A stretch of DNA of 64,000 bases, from assembly GCF_945859705.1 (NCBI RefSeq), contig NC_079136.1:83638867-83702866 (forward strand). Direction: 5' to 3'. The notes under the pieces are model-generated. The model did no database searches. It was not told the DNA's origin and saw only the letters and a program-made list of their open reading frames with translations. The stretch comes from Episyrphus balteatus (Eukaryota; Arthropoda; Insecta; Diptera; Syrphidae). The translations under genes were made by a program, and so were the position numbers. Positions 10,775-21,735 of the stretch are shown here, one piece after another. Positions within the stretch are counted from its first letter, which is position 1. Each line of letters starts with the position of its first letter.

Positions 10775-12160
10775 TGTTTTTTGAGCAAAAAGTTAATTTC
10801 TGGATTTTTGATGAATTTAATTTGAAAAAATAGAATATTTTCCAATCAAAAAAGTTACCGAACAAATTTTTGATTTTTGAAAAGTTTGGAATGCATTTAT
10901 TTAAATTAAAACCTATTTTTTAAGATTATGTGGAAAAACTATACTTTTGTTTTAGAAAATTTTACGAAAAGTTGAAAAAAATAAAAAAAAAAACGATTTT
11001 TAAGACCGATTTTTATTACTGTCATTTAATATTGGCGAGAAATAATTTTCCATAGAAACCAAATTATATTTTTCTAATGGCCTTTGACTTTTTTAATTTG
11101 AATCTAGCATTAAAATAGCTCTAACGTGCAAAGTTTTTGAGATATTGAATTTTGAACGTCCAAAACACTATTTTTGTGATGTTTTGGCATGGTAATATCT
11201 CAAAAACGTGATGCGATAGAATTTTTCTGACTTCGGATTCAAGCTCAGCGCACAAAAAACCATTAGAAAAATATACTTTGATTTCTATAAAAAACAACTT
11301 TTTGACTAGTGAAATCGAACAAGGCATTCGATTTTGTCTGCCCTGGTTGATTTCACTACTCAAAAAGATTTTTTTTTATAGAAATCAAAGTATTTTTCTA
11401 ATGGTTTTTTGTGCGATGAGCTCGAATCCGAAGTCATAAAAATTCTATCACATCACGTTTTTGAGATATAAACATGTCAAAACATCACACAAATAGTTTT
11501 TTGGTTTGGACGTTCAAAATTCAATATCTCAATTTCAATTCAATTTCTCGCCAATAATACTGTCATTTAGGGAAACATCGATCTTCAAAATGGTTTTTTT
11601 GTTTTTTTTTTTTTCTTTAATAAAAGGTTTTAATCCAAATAATTGAATTCCAAACTTTTCAAAAATCAAAAATTTTTTCGGTAACTTTTTTGATTGGAAA
11701 ATAGGCTATTTTTTCAAATTAAATTCGTCAAAAATTCAAAAATTAACTTTTTGCTCAAAAAACATTTTAAATAGATAGAAAACAAAACAAAGTAATTTTT
11801 AACCAGGTTTTGTTAAAATCCAACCATTTTTTTAAAAAATAAAAAAATCGTATTTTTGCATTTTTTTTCAATATTTTTGAGGTTATATAAAAAAATGGTC
11901 TAAGTAAAAGTTGTAGACATTTATACTATCTACAACTTTTGCATTTATAGGAAGTCTACTTTTGACAGAAATTGTAAAAATCCACGATTTTTGACACCCA
12001 CCCCACTTTTTCGCCCACCCACCCCCTTTCCATCAATTTGTTTGTGGGCAATTTATTTTTCCCCTTTCATATACCATCCTAAATTTTCCCACCACCCTTT
12101 TGCTGCTAATAGTAATTTTTTCATTTTTTGCCCTCTGAAAACCGGATTGGCACTGGTGTA
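10775..12160. repeat. Palindromic repeat family, full copy
   Basis: Sequence from about 10775 to 11320 is the imperfect reverse complement of about 11349-11780, folding around 11335. Paired blocks include TTTTTTGAGCAAAAAGTTAA with its complement, TTTTTGATTGGAAAATAG, and AAACCATTAGAAAAATATAC. The right arm continues past the palindrome into a block with CTACAACTTTTGCATTTATA and a C-rich patch, ending near TGGCACTGGT. One half plus this tail recurs at 32558-34620. Short frames read through the arms. I cannot see TIRs or a target duplication. Confidence 0.7.
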
Positions 12161-12169
12161 TAATGACCA

Positions 12170-13814
12170 ATAGGAACTTATTATTGATGATACTTTTCTC
12201 TGCTCTACCTATGATGGTTGAAAAATCAACTCTTTGTGATAAACATATGCAAAGCTTTATAAATACAACCCAGTTTAACGACCGGCATATAATCACATAG
12301 AGCTTAGTGTTTTTTTTGGACCAACTTAGTCATGGTAAAACAATAACACTTTACATTATTATAAGATCCCATATTTAATTTAACCTAATTTTCTTTAATA
12401 TTGAATACACATTCTAGTGAACATTTGGGTTATTTTTTTTTTTTTGTTTTTTTTTGAAAAAAAAGCCATGCAATCAGTCAAGAATTTTTCTTCTTTGTTT
12501 AAAGGTTTCAAAGGAATCCAGAGTGAAAGGACATCGCTCATAAATGGTTGAAGAAACCCAAATAAATTCACTTACCGGAATAATTGATAATTTCCTTTTT
12601 TCAAAAACCCGTTTTTATTTTTCCTCCTTTAGCCGCAGACGGTTAAGTTCATGAAATAATTTTCGTTTTTTTTTTATTCTCAAACGTGACTAGGTTGCCA
12701 AAGCAAAATGTTTATCTATTTTTTTTGTATAGAAATAAAACTTACGGTTGAAAATATTGTACTGACCGAATAAATAAAATTAATATAATGAATGTTTTAT
12801 GATTAAAGGAAAATTACTATCGCAAAGACGTGTTTTTGATAATGAAATTTTCTTTTTGAACAAAAAAAAAATTGTGTTGGGTTTAACATTAAATTAAATA
12901 AAGCAAATAATGAGGGTAACCTAACAAGTTGCGGATGTTAAATTAGATTTTAGTCGTTTGTTGAAATTGTAAAAAAAAATTGTTTGACTGATTTTGTTGA
13001 CCTTTATGGAGGGATTCATAATTTCATTTCCCGTAAAATGAAAACAATACTTCATCAAATCTAATATACCTAAAGACTATAAGAATTTAAAGGGTTTGAA
13101 TAAATAGTAATTTACATTTTTCTAGTCTAGGGATTTAAATTGGTGATACTTTCATTAAACATATCAAGGATATTATATTTTTAAAGTTCTCTTTTACTTT
13201 CACGTTCAATTCATTTAATTCAAAGGTACTTAAATACCAAAAAGAGCCAAAGGCCTAATTTATTATTGTTTATCGAATTTCGAAAATCGTATAACTCGAG
13301 GGAATTAGAAACATGAGCCTAAAAATAAGTACTTAATAAAATCAAAGTAGAGAATACCTTTAATGTAACTAATTGGAAGCGATATTGTTTTTATTACTTT
13401 CAATGCCCCAAAGAAATTACTGATTGGAGTTGAATTAGAATGAGTTTAGTGTGTAGATTGTTTATATAGCATAAACAACATGCTTTGAAAAATGGTAATG
13501 GATTATATTGCCTTCGGGCCAATATGGGAGGCAAATTAACGTGTTTGAATTTTAAGCCCATTTAAACAAATGAGTACAGAACGATTATCTTATATAAGAA
13601 AAAGGCCTTCCGATTCAAGAATCTCTCAAGCCGAGCAGCACTTTGAAAGTATACTTTTTTACTGAAGGTTTGTTCGTTTTTCAAGTGTTACTTTTTTAGG
13701 AACAAATTTTGCATAATAGCTTTTAATAAAATTTCTAAGAAAAGTCAAACTTAAAACATATCAAACAGTTTGAAAAGGTTTGTTTCTTCTAGATTATTTT
13801 TTTTTTCACCTTTG
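12170..13814. other. AT-rich stretch, no recognised gene
   Basis: I see no frame of note, no match to other parts of the window and no inverted repeat. Long A and T runs are frequent. Probably intergenic or intronic. Confidence 0.45.
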
Positions 13815-14239
13815 AACATTAACATAACATTAACATAACATTAACATAACATTAACATAACATTAACATAACATTAACATAACATTAACATAACATTAAC
13901 ATAACATTAACATAACATTAACATAACATTAACATAACATTAACATAACATTAACATAACATTAACATAACATTAACATAACATTAACATAACATTAACA
14001 TAACATTAACATAACATTAACATAACATTAACATAACATTAACATAACATTAACATAACATTAACATAACATTAACATAACATTAACATAACATTAACAT
14101 AACATTAACATAACATTAACATAACATTAACATAACATTAACATAACATTAACATAACATTAACATAACATTAACATAACATTAACATAACATTAACATA
14201 ACATTAACATAACATTAACATAACATTAACATAACATTA
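13815..14239. repeat. 11-bp tandem array, unit AACATTAACAT
   Basis: About 38 head-to-tail copies of AACATTAACAT fill the interval. By eye every unit is identical, implying recent expansion or active homogenisation. The unit is not the insect telomere TTAGG repeat. The array begins and ends abruptly against unrelated sequence. As with any pure array, the copy number in the assembly may be wrong. Confidence 0.95.
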
Positions 14240-14249
14240 CGGACTGTAC

Positions 14250-15090
14250 CATCTCTTGATTTTATCCCCTTGTCAACTTTTCCACAGCCTTTGACTCCCA
14301 GCATCTTGTTATCTGCCAACTTGATGCTATGAACTGGTGAATGTCCCATACATATTATAAAGCAAGTTTTGGTCATATGCATCGATGCTCCCGAATTGAC
14401 ATAGCAGGTATTGTCATCGAAACATGTTACTGCCGAGAAGGCTTATTATCTCAATCTTATGAAATTAAAATCAAGACTACCCTAACTTTGCAATTTAGAA
14501 TCATCATAGCAAGATTCGAAGATGATTGTTCGGGTTCTTTTCCAATAGGTATATTTTTAGACACTTTAAACCAATTTGAGATAAGCAATTACGTGCGACT
14601 CGGTGAAGATTATATTGTCTGACATTTTTTTTCCGTATGCTTTTGGAAAAAAAGTTAAAAGTCCTGTACTGTATTATCCTGTCAGAAGTTTCATAAATAC
14701 ATTTGTTTACGTGGGTTCATAGCACAATTGAACCTTTCTACGCCTACGTTCATACGTAAAACAAGCATATTAATATCTTTTTTTAAAAAGATCAACAAAA
14801 AAATGTCTGAAAAAAATGAACACAGAAATCGCATTAGACGTTATGTCTTCATCCCCTTTCCCAAAGTTCTTTTTGAAATAAATTCATATTTAACAGCAAA
14901 ATTATTAAATAAAGTTTATTGCCTTTTTGCTCTCAGTTTGTTTTACTGTACATTTTCTTTATTTTTAAATAAAAACTTCTTAAAAGATACGTTCATCGGT
15001 TTATCCTTCATTTTCTTTTTTAAATATAAACTGCATTAACTTTGAGTCCATTCAAGAACCTCTTAAAAAAGATAAACAAAAGCTTGGTGT
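14250..15090. other. Unassigned sequence between satellite and HINE
   Basis: The first 400 bases are less AT-rich and contain a 93-codon plus-strand frame (14341-14622) with no motif I recognise. The rest is AT-rich, with a second frame (14728-15039) full of Phe, Leu and Lys codons that looks like chance. No repeat match was found in the window. Confidence 0.3.
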
Positions 15091-15282
15091 TTTTTTTTTG
15101 AAGTTATACTTCTTATGGGAGGGTGAGTATGAAAATTTACTTTTTGACAAGAATGTCAAAGGGATTATGACGCGATCACCCTGGGTAGCAGGGCTGTCGT
15201 TTCACCTTTAGAGTAGGCAGTACTTTAGTATTTAAAAATGCAGTACGCCGCAGTACGGCAAACATAAAACACACAACACGTT

Positions 15283-15494
15283 GCAAGTTACATGTTTCAT
15301 GTGGCAAGTTGCATGTGGCAAGTTGTATGTGGCAAGTTGCATGTGGCAAGTTGCATGTGGCAAGTTGTATGTGGCAAGCTGCATGTGGCAAGTTGCGTGA
15401 GGTAAGTTGCATGTGGCAAGTTGCGTGTGGCAAGTTGCATGTGGGAAGTTGCATGTGACAAGTTGCACGTGGTAATTTCCATGTGGCAAGTTGC
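15283..15494. repeat. 14-bp minisatellite, unit like GTGGCAAGTTGCAT
   Basis: About fifteen copies of a 14-bp unit, with scattered single-base variants (TAT for CAT, GAGGTAAG, GGGAAG), lie in the middle of the HINE. A few bases of the same unit (CAAGTTCCAT) reappear at 17915-17924, on the far side of the inserted element. The array leaves several minus-strand frames open with a periodic His-Ala-Thr-Cys pattern; these are not genes. Confidence 0.92.
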
Positions 15495-17914
15495 CAGGGT
15501 TGCAAAAAGCTCACATTTCAGCTCAGCTCACAGCTCAGCTCAAATTTGAGCTAGCTCACTTTTGAGCTAGGTACCATAGCTCAGCTCATTTGAGCTGAGC
15601 TGAAAGTGAGCGCCCCCAACTTCCAACGCCTATATCTCGGAATTTTTAAGAAAATGAAAAAAAATTTTTGATGCCAAAAATAGTAGCGGGGACTCTAACC
15701 TACATTTGGGTACAACTCTCATCCCTGTAGGTCCACGCGTTCTCAAACCGGGAGAACTTAAAAGTAAAAAAAAAATAGGCACGATTCTGAAAAAATAGGC
15801 ATGATGTGGCGGTTTAACATGGAAGGCGATTTTTTAAAAATCTGATAATGTGCAAAGCGTAGGCCCATGACACAAGCTATCATTTGGCACCATTTTCAAA
15901 AATTGCTCTCAAGCGGTTTAGCCTCTAGGAGCGTTCAAAGATTCGGGGATTTTTCGAAAAAAAATTTAACCCCAACTTTCAAACGCGATTTTCTCGGAAT
16001 TTTGAAAAAAATCGAAAAACCGGATTATACCACTATCGGGTAGCTGAGAATATAAGCATTCATATGGCACCACTCGCCTGTCTCTAGATCAAAGCGTTCG
16101 AAACGCCTATATCGCGGAATTTTGAAGAAAATGAAAACAATTTTTTTGATGCCAAAAGGTAGCGGGGACTGTAACCTACATTTTGGTACAACTCCCATCC
16201 TTGTAGGTCCACGCGTTCTCAAACCGGGAGAACTTAAAAGTAAAAAAAAATTAGGCACGATTCTGATAAAATAGGCATGATGTGGCGGTTTAACATGGAA
16301 GGCGATTTTTTTAAAATCTGATAATGTGTAAAGCGTAGGCCCATGACACAAGCTATCATTTGGCATCACTCCCGAAAATTGCTCTCAAGCGGTTTAGCTT
16401 CTAGGAGCGTTCAAAGATTCGGGGATTTTTCGAAAAAAAATTGTACCCCAACTTTCAAAGGCGATTTTCTCGGAATTTTGAAAAATATCGAAAAACCGGA
16501 TTATACCACTATCGGGTAGCTGAGAATATAAGCTTTCATATGGTACCACTCCCCTGTCGCTAGATGAAAGCTTTCAGCTTCCAGAAGTTTTTTCGCGCCC
16601 CCAACTTCCAACGCTTATGTTGCGGAATTTTGAAGAAAATTAAAATAAAATTTTTGATGACAAAAGGTAGCGGGGACTCTAACCTACATTTGGGTACAAC
16701 TCCCATCTTTGTAGGTCCACGCGTTCTCAAACCGGGAGAACTTAAAAGTAAAAAAAAATTAGGCACGATTCTGATAAAATAGGCATGATGTGGCGGTTTA
16801 ACATGGAAGGCGATTTTTTTAAAATCTGATAATGTGTAAAGCGTAGGCCCATGACACAAGCTATCATTTGGCATCACTCCCGAAAATTGCTCTCAAGCGG
16901 TTTAGCTTCTAGGAGCGTTCAAAGATTCGGGGATTTTTCGAAAAAAAATTGTACCCCAACTTTCAAAGGCGATTTTCTCGGAATTTTGAAAAATATCGAA
17001 AAACCGGATTATACCACTATCGGGTAGCTGAGAATATAAGCTTTCATATGGTACCACTCCCCTGTCGCTAGATGAAAGCTTTCAGCTTCCAGAAGTTTTT
17101 TCGCGCCCCCAACTTCCAACGCTTATGTTGCGGAATTTTGAAGAAAATTAAAATAAAATTTTTGATGACAAAAGGTAGCGGGGACTCTAACCTACATTTG
17201 GGTACAACTCCCATCTTTGTAGGTCCACGCGTTCTCAAACCGGGAGAACTTAAAAGTAAAAAAAAATAGGCACGATTCTGAAAAAAAAGGCATGATGTGG
17301 CGGTTTAACATGGAAGGCGATTTTTTAAAAATCTGATAATGTGCAAAGCGTAGGCCCATGACACAAGCGATCATTTGGCATCACTCCCAAAAATTGCTCT
17401 CAAGCGGTTTAGCTTCCAGGAGCGTTCAAAGATTCGGGGATTTTTCGAAAAAAAAAATTTACCCCAACTTTCAAACGCGATTTTCTCGAAATTTTGAAAA
17501 AAGTCGAAAAACCGGATTGTAAAGGAATTTTTGTTTATGATAAAAAAAGAAATATTTTACTAAAAAAATAGAAATATATTTAATATTAAAAAAACCAAGA
17601 AAAAAGATCACGAAAAATTATCTGTCTTATTTATAAAAATATCCATGTGTTAAAATAATTCCATTAATAACTAGAACCAAACATCTTAAGCTATAGTGTT
17701 TTATAAAAGTTTAAAATATCTTCATATTTCATTATACTTTCCAAATAAAAATCAATGTATCCCCTCACCCATCACAGCTCAGCTCAGATCACTTTACTTT
17801 AGCTCACCCAACAGCTCAGCTCAACCATCAGCTCAGCTCACTTTCAGCTAGCTCAAAATTTGAGCTGAGCTGTGAGCTGAGCTCAGCTAACTTTTGAGCT
17901 TTGTAGCAACCCTG
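15495..17914. mobile_element. Non-autonomous hAT-like element with AGCTCA-rich ends
   Basis: The ends are long imperfect inverted repeats that start CAGGGTTGC and finish GCAACCCTG, followed inward by arrays of AGCTCAGCTC and CAAATTTGAGCT. Eight bases before the element (15487-15494, CAAGTTGC) and eight after it (17915-17922, CAAGTTCC) match at seven positions, the duplication length made by hAT transposases. CAGGGTTG-type termini are typical of hAT. The target is inside the minisatellite of the surrounding HINE, so this insertion is younger. The body is a tandem array of about 509-bp units. No transposase is encoded. Confidence 0.85.
15610..17520. repeat. Tandem array of ~509-bp units inside the hAT-like element
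   Basis: The phrase CCAACTTCCAACGC and its context start units near 15610, 16593 and 17102; a related AACGCCTATAT phrase marks the unit at 16102. Anchors at 15625, 16102, 16610 and 17119 give spacings of 477, 508 and 509 bp. The last full junctions (about 16140-17200) are nearly identical, so a 72-codon frame at 16564 and a 65-codon frame at 17072 encode the same peptide start; the first and last units are more diverged. This pattern indicates recent duplication of the inner unit. The repeated frames are by-products. Confidence 0.9.
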
Positions 17915-18810
17915 CAAGTTCCATATTGCTACTACTAGTGCTGAAGCACACACAATTCTCATAAAATTACCATATCGCACATTTTATGCGCAATTCATTT
18001 ACTTTCGTTAACCATATACCGTACGTTCTGAACCGCACAACATGAGTAAATTTCACAGAATAAATTGAAAACTACATGGACGCAAGGAGGATGAAAGAAT
18101 TAATTTATTGTTCACTTGATAAAAATGTAAAAAAACTAAGTGTGGATTAATTACTTCATAATAGAAATTAAAAATATCAAATGAAATTCATTTACATATA
18201 CTGAATGAGAAGTATAACTTCAGTCGCGTGTACATGTGTACACACACTCTTTTTTTTTTTATATTTGAGGCACACTAAAAAATTGTAATTAATTATCCCA
18301 AAAAAAAATTACTTTATTGGGCATTGAATTATTACTTTAGCATAAGCTTGCCTTTTATGATAAATATCAGTAGGTACATCAGAAGGTGTCTGAGATAATT
18401 ATTACGAAGATAAGATTTAATTAGAATAGCTATTCTTGTGCTGCTGTCGCTGACAGAGCCGATGAAGTTATTTCAACTGAACTCTTAATTGCATTTTATT
18501 AGGTTTTTAAAATGTTAAGACTTTTGTTGAAGCATTTTAGTATAAGAACTCATAAACTCTTAGTAAACCTACATTCATTTACGGAATCAGGAAAACAGGT
18601 CTTGATGAGTGTAGAATTTTTTTTTTGAAGGTAGGCAAAGGTGGTCCATGCTTGTATGGGACAAATAAAATTTTCAAAAAGTCGTTGGGCCACCATCCTA
18701 TTGATATCAGCCTCCTATCTTGTTTATAGAAGAGGGTGCTGATTGATATAGAAAAATTGTATGTTTTTGGATCAAAGTACCTAAACAAAATTAATTTTTT
18801 TTTTAAGGTT

Positions 18811-20992
18811 AAAGGAGAATGGCCATTTTGGACGTTAAGCGGCCATTAATAAAATTGGTATCAAATTAAAGGACTATAACTTAGAAAAAACTTTTACTAT
18901 GGACGTTTCGCAGTATTGCGTTAAGAATGCAAGAAAATGCAGTATTAGTATCGTTAATGCATTATTCAATGTATGAACGACAAATTGGTTTATATTTTTA
19001 TTTGGAACATAAAATATGATGCTCTGTCATTTTCCCTGAGTCTGAAGTCATTACTCTTGAAAATCCGACCAATAGAACTCATAATATAAGATTTTTAAGA
19101 CAACCACTTCAAGATTTTGTTCGAAAGTTTTCAAACAATTCAAACTAACAAAAAATTGAATAACGAAACTCTCAAAATAATCTTGAAACTGTTGTTTTAA
19201 AATGCTTATAGTTTGGGTTCTAGTGGTTGGATATTCAAGATAAAGGTCTTCAGATTTAGGGTAAATGAGAGAGTATCGTATTTTGCACTTAAAATACACA
19301 CATAAGATACAACTTTGAGGCAATCTGCATAAAGTGTTATATGCAAAAATGCATTTTATCTGTTTTTGGAGTACGTCACAAGGCACGGTGGGCAGGAAGC
19401 ATCGACAGGTATGAGAAAAATGTCGACAAAAACTGCAAGTTGGGTTGTATTTGCTGATGATTATACGTGCAAAATCCGTTGGAATTGAAATCCTAGCTGC
19501 TCCTTTTCAAAAGTTATTCATATTTTTGTATTTCTAATCGGGACAATTGGGAATAAAAAACTTAGGGAGAGTACGATAACTTAGGCGACAAGAATTGATA
19601 ACGGTATTTTGTAGAGGAGTTTAATACAATAATTTTTTACTACAGGAGGGGGGGTCCATCTCCCCCCGTTTAGGCGGGAGGGGCAATTTTCTAAAATATC
19701 ATGTTAAATACAAAAAAAAATTATTAAAAAACAATGGCAACACTTACAGTTATGAATGATACCTTTTTCAAGATACAGAATTGTACACTTGATTCTAATT
19801 TTTAAATCAAATTATTGCAATTAATTGTTCTCGAAATAATCAACTTCAAAGTCAAAATTTGGGAAAAAAGTTGAAAAAAAAACACATTAAATACTATTTT
19901 TACCAAGAATGCGAATTTAAATACGAAATAAATCAATGAAATAAACTGCCTCAATTAATTTATAATCAAATTCTGAAAATTATATGCTTCTATGCCTTCT
20001 AGTTTTTGAGAAAATTGAAAATTAAAAAACTACCTTTTTATCAGATTTGTATTTTTTAGCTGTTAACGTGTTTACATAAACATAATGCTTGCAGTATGCC
20101 CCCTTGCAACCCCCCTGCTTGAGCTCACTTTCTGAAAACCCGCGAAGCAAGCCAGGCATGATACTTTTAAGTTAAAAAGCTGTTCATATTGGTGAAAATA
20201 GTTAAGAAAATGAAAATCTGATAAAAAGATAATTTTCTTATTTTCAATTTTCTCGGAAATTATAAGGCACAGAAATATATGGTTTTCAGTATTTGATAAG
20301 AAATTAATTGAGGCAGTTTATTTTGTTGATTTATTTCATATTTAAATTTACAGTCTTGGTAAAAATAGTATTTAATGTGTTTTTTTTTTCAACTTTTTTC
20401 CCAAATTTTGACTTTGAAGTTGATTATTTCGAGAACAATTAATTGCAATAATTTGATTTAAAAATTAGAATCAAGTGTACAATTCTGTATCTTGAAAAAG
20501 GTATCATTCATAACTGTAAGTGTTGCCATTGTTTTTTAATAATTTTTTTTCGTATTTAACATGATATTTTAGAAAATTGCCCCTCCCGCCTTAACGGGGG
20601 GAGATGGACCCCCCCTCCTATAGTAAAAAATTATTGTATTAAACTCCTCTACAAAATACCGTTATCAATTCTTGTCGCCTAAGTTATCGTACTCTCCCTA
20701 AGATTTTTATTCCCAATTGTCCCGATTAGAAATACAAAAATATGAATAACTTTTGAAAAGGAGCAGCTAGGATTTCAATTCCAACGGATTTTGCACGTAT
20801 AATCATCAACAAATACAACCCAACTTGCAGTTTTTGTCGACATTTTTCTCATACCTGTCGATGCTTCCTGCCCACCGTGAAGGATAAAACTTCTCCACAA
20901 TATATGTAAACCTTTATTACATCAAAAAATAACAAATTCATTCCTGGCCGCGCAACGTCCACATTCCATACAAACTTGCCCATTCTCCTTTG
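18811..20992. mobile_element. Outer TIR element containing the large foldback
   Basis: AAAGGAGAATGG at 18811, followed by GGACGTTAAGCGGCCA, is mirrored near 20945-20992 (TGGCCGCGCAACGTCC ... CCATTCTCCTTT). GGTATCAAATTAAAGG follows the left end, and a similar GGTATCAAATGAAAGG follows the left end of the foldback at 58985, whose terminus is AAAGGAGATGG. The two may therefore be related. No target duplication is evident, so the boundaries are approximate. Confidence 0.5.
19384..20879. mobile_element. 1.5 kb foldback element, CACGGTGGG ends, AAGG flanks
   Basis: Almost the whole element is one inverted repeat: 19384-20047 and 20213-20879 are reverse complements with very few differences, around a spacer of about 165 bp. 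The ends read CACGGTGGGCAGGAAGC and its complement. AAGG lies directly before (19380-19383) and after (20880-20883), a 4-bp duplication, which together with CAC termini is compatible with CMC/Chapaev-type elements; the superfamily is inferred. The high arm identity indicates a recent arm duplication or ongoing gene conversion. No transposase frame is present. Confidence 0.85.
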
Positions 20993-21199
20993 CTTGGAAG
21001 TTGTTGATTACTTATTCTAAAAAAATATCGAATTAATAATTTCTGGGGCCACTTCAAGTAAATTTCGTCAACAGGTAGTACCTACACAGACCACTTTTTG
21101 CTTAATAAAATTATTATTATTATAATTCTCGCATTTTTTTTTTGAAAAAAAAAAAAAAAAAAAATATATATATTATGTATTTTATGTAAGACAAGTAAA

Positions 21200-21735
21200 T
21201 CTAATATATAAAAATCTCATGTCGCAGTGTTTGTTATCAAACTCCTTCGAAACGGCTAGACTGATTTTATGAAATTTTGTACACATATCGGGTAGGTCTG
21301 AGAATCGGCCATCATCTATTTTTCATACCTCTAAATTGTTAGGGTGGTCCAGCTAAGTTTTTTTTTATATCTTCTTGGAACGATTTTTTCGAAATTTTTT
21401 GTGAAGTCTGAGAATCGGCCATTCGACCAACATGAATTTTCATATCATTAAATCGTTAGGGTGGTCCAATCAAAAAAATTTATATATTTTATTGAAATGA
21501 TTTTTATGAAATTTTGTAGGTATATCGGGTAGGTCTAAAATCGGCCAAAATCTATTTTCATACTACTAAATATTAAGGGTGGTCCAACCAAAAATTTTTT
21601 TTTTATATATTTTTTGGAACGATTTTTATGAATTTTTGTGGGTACATCGGGTAAGTCTAAGAATCGGTCAAAATCTATTTCCATACCATAAATGGTTAGC
21701 GGGTCCACTCCAAATTTTTTTTGAACGGTTATTTC
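21200..21735 (+). mobile_element. Helitron-like left end with four ~115-bp tandem units
   Basis: TCTAATATATAAAAATCTC followed by GTGTTTGTTATCAAACTCC and CGAAACGGCTAGACTGATTT is the kind of sequence found at the 5-prime end of arthropod Helitrons, which begin with TC. Downstream, a unit of about 115 bp (TATGAAATTTTGT, TATCGGGTAGGTCT, GAATCGGCC, GTTAGGGTGGTCC) is repeated four times with considerable divergence. I did not find a matching CTAG-type 3-prime hairpin end, so the copy may be truncated near 21735. No coding region. Confidence 0.6.

Larger units (their letters stand above)
15091..18260 (+). mobile_element. HINE/DINE-1-like element with minisatellite core, split by insertion (copy C)
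   Basis: The left end at about 15091 (T run, GAAGTTATACTTCTTATG, AAAATTTACTTTTTGACAAG, TGTCAAAGGGATTA) matches copies A and B. The right end at about 18207-18250 (AGAAGTATAACTTCAGTCGC then GTGTACATGTGTACAC and a T run) matches copy B. Between them is a central 14-bp minisatellite, a known feature of DINE-1-type elements, interrupted by a 2.4 kb hAT-like insertion. Without that insertion the element would be about 740 bp. T runs at both edges fit insertion into T-rich targets, as described for Helentrons. No Rep/helicase is encoded. Confidence 0.72.

Noticed and set aside
13815..14239. Possible CRISPR array or telomere repeat
   Set aside because: The 11-bp unit has no spacers and is not TTAGG-type; the organism looks eukaryotic. 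A simple satellite.
15176..15514. Three overlapping minus-strand open frames with a Cys/His/Thr periodic repeat
   Set aside because: They are three phases of the 14-bp minisatellite; since 14 is not a multiple of three, all phases stay open for the same reason. No gene.
16025..17374. Repeated 60-114 codon frames on both strands
   Set aside because: They are repeated because the 509-bp unit is repeated; frames occur on both strands and change at indels, with no known domain.
19380..20884. Transib assignment for the CACGGTG foldback
   Set aside because: The heptamer is RSS-like, but the five flanking bases do not match (CAAGG versus AAGGA); only four do, so a 4-bp duplication class fits better.
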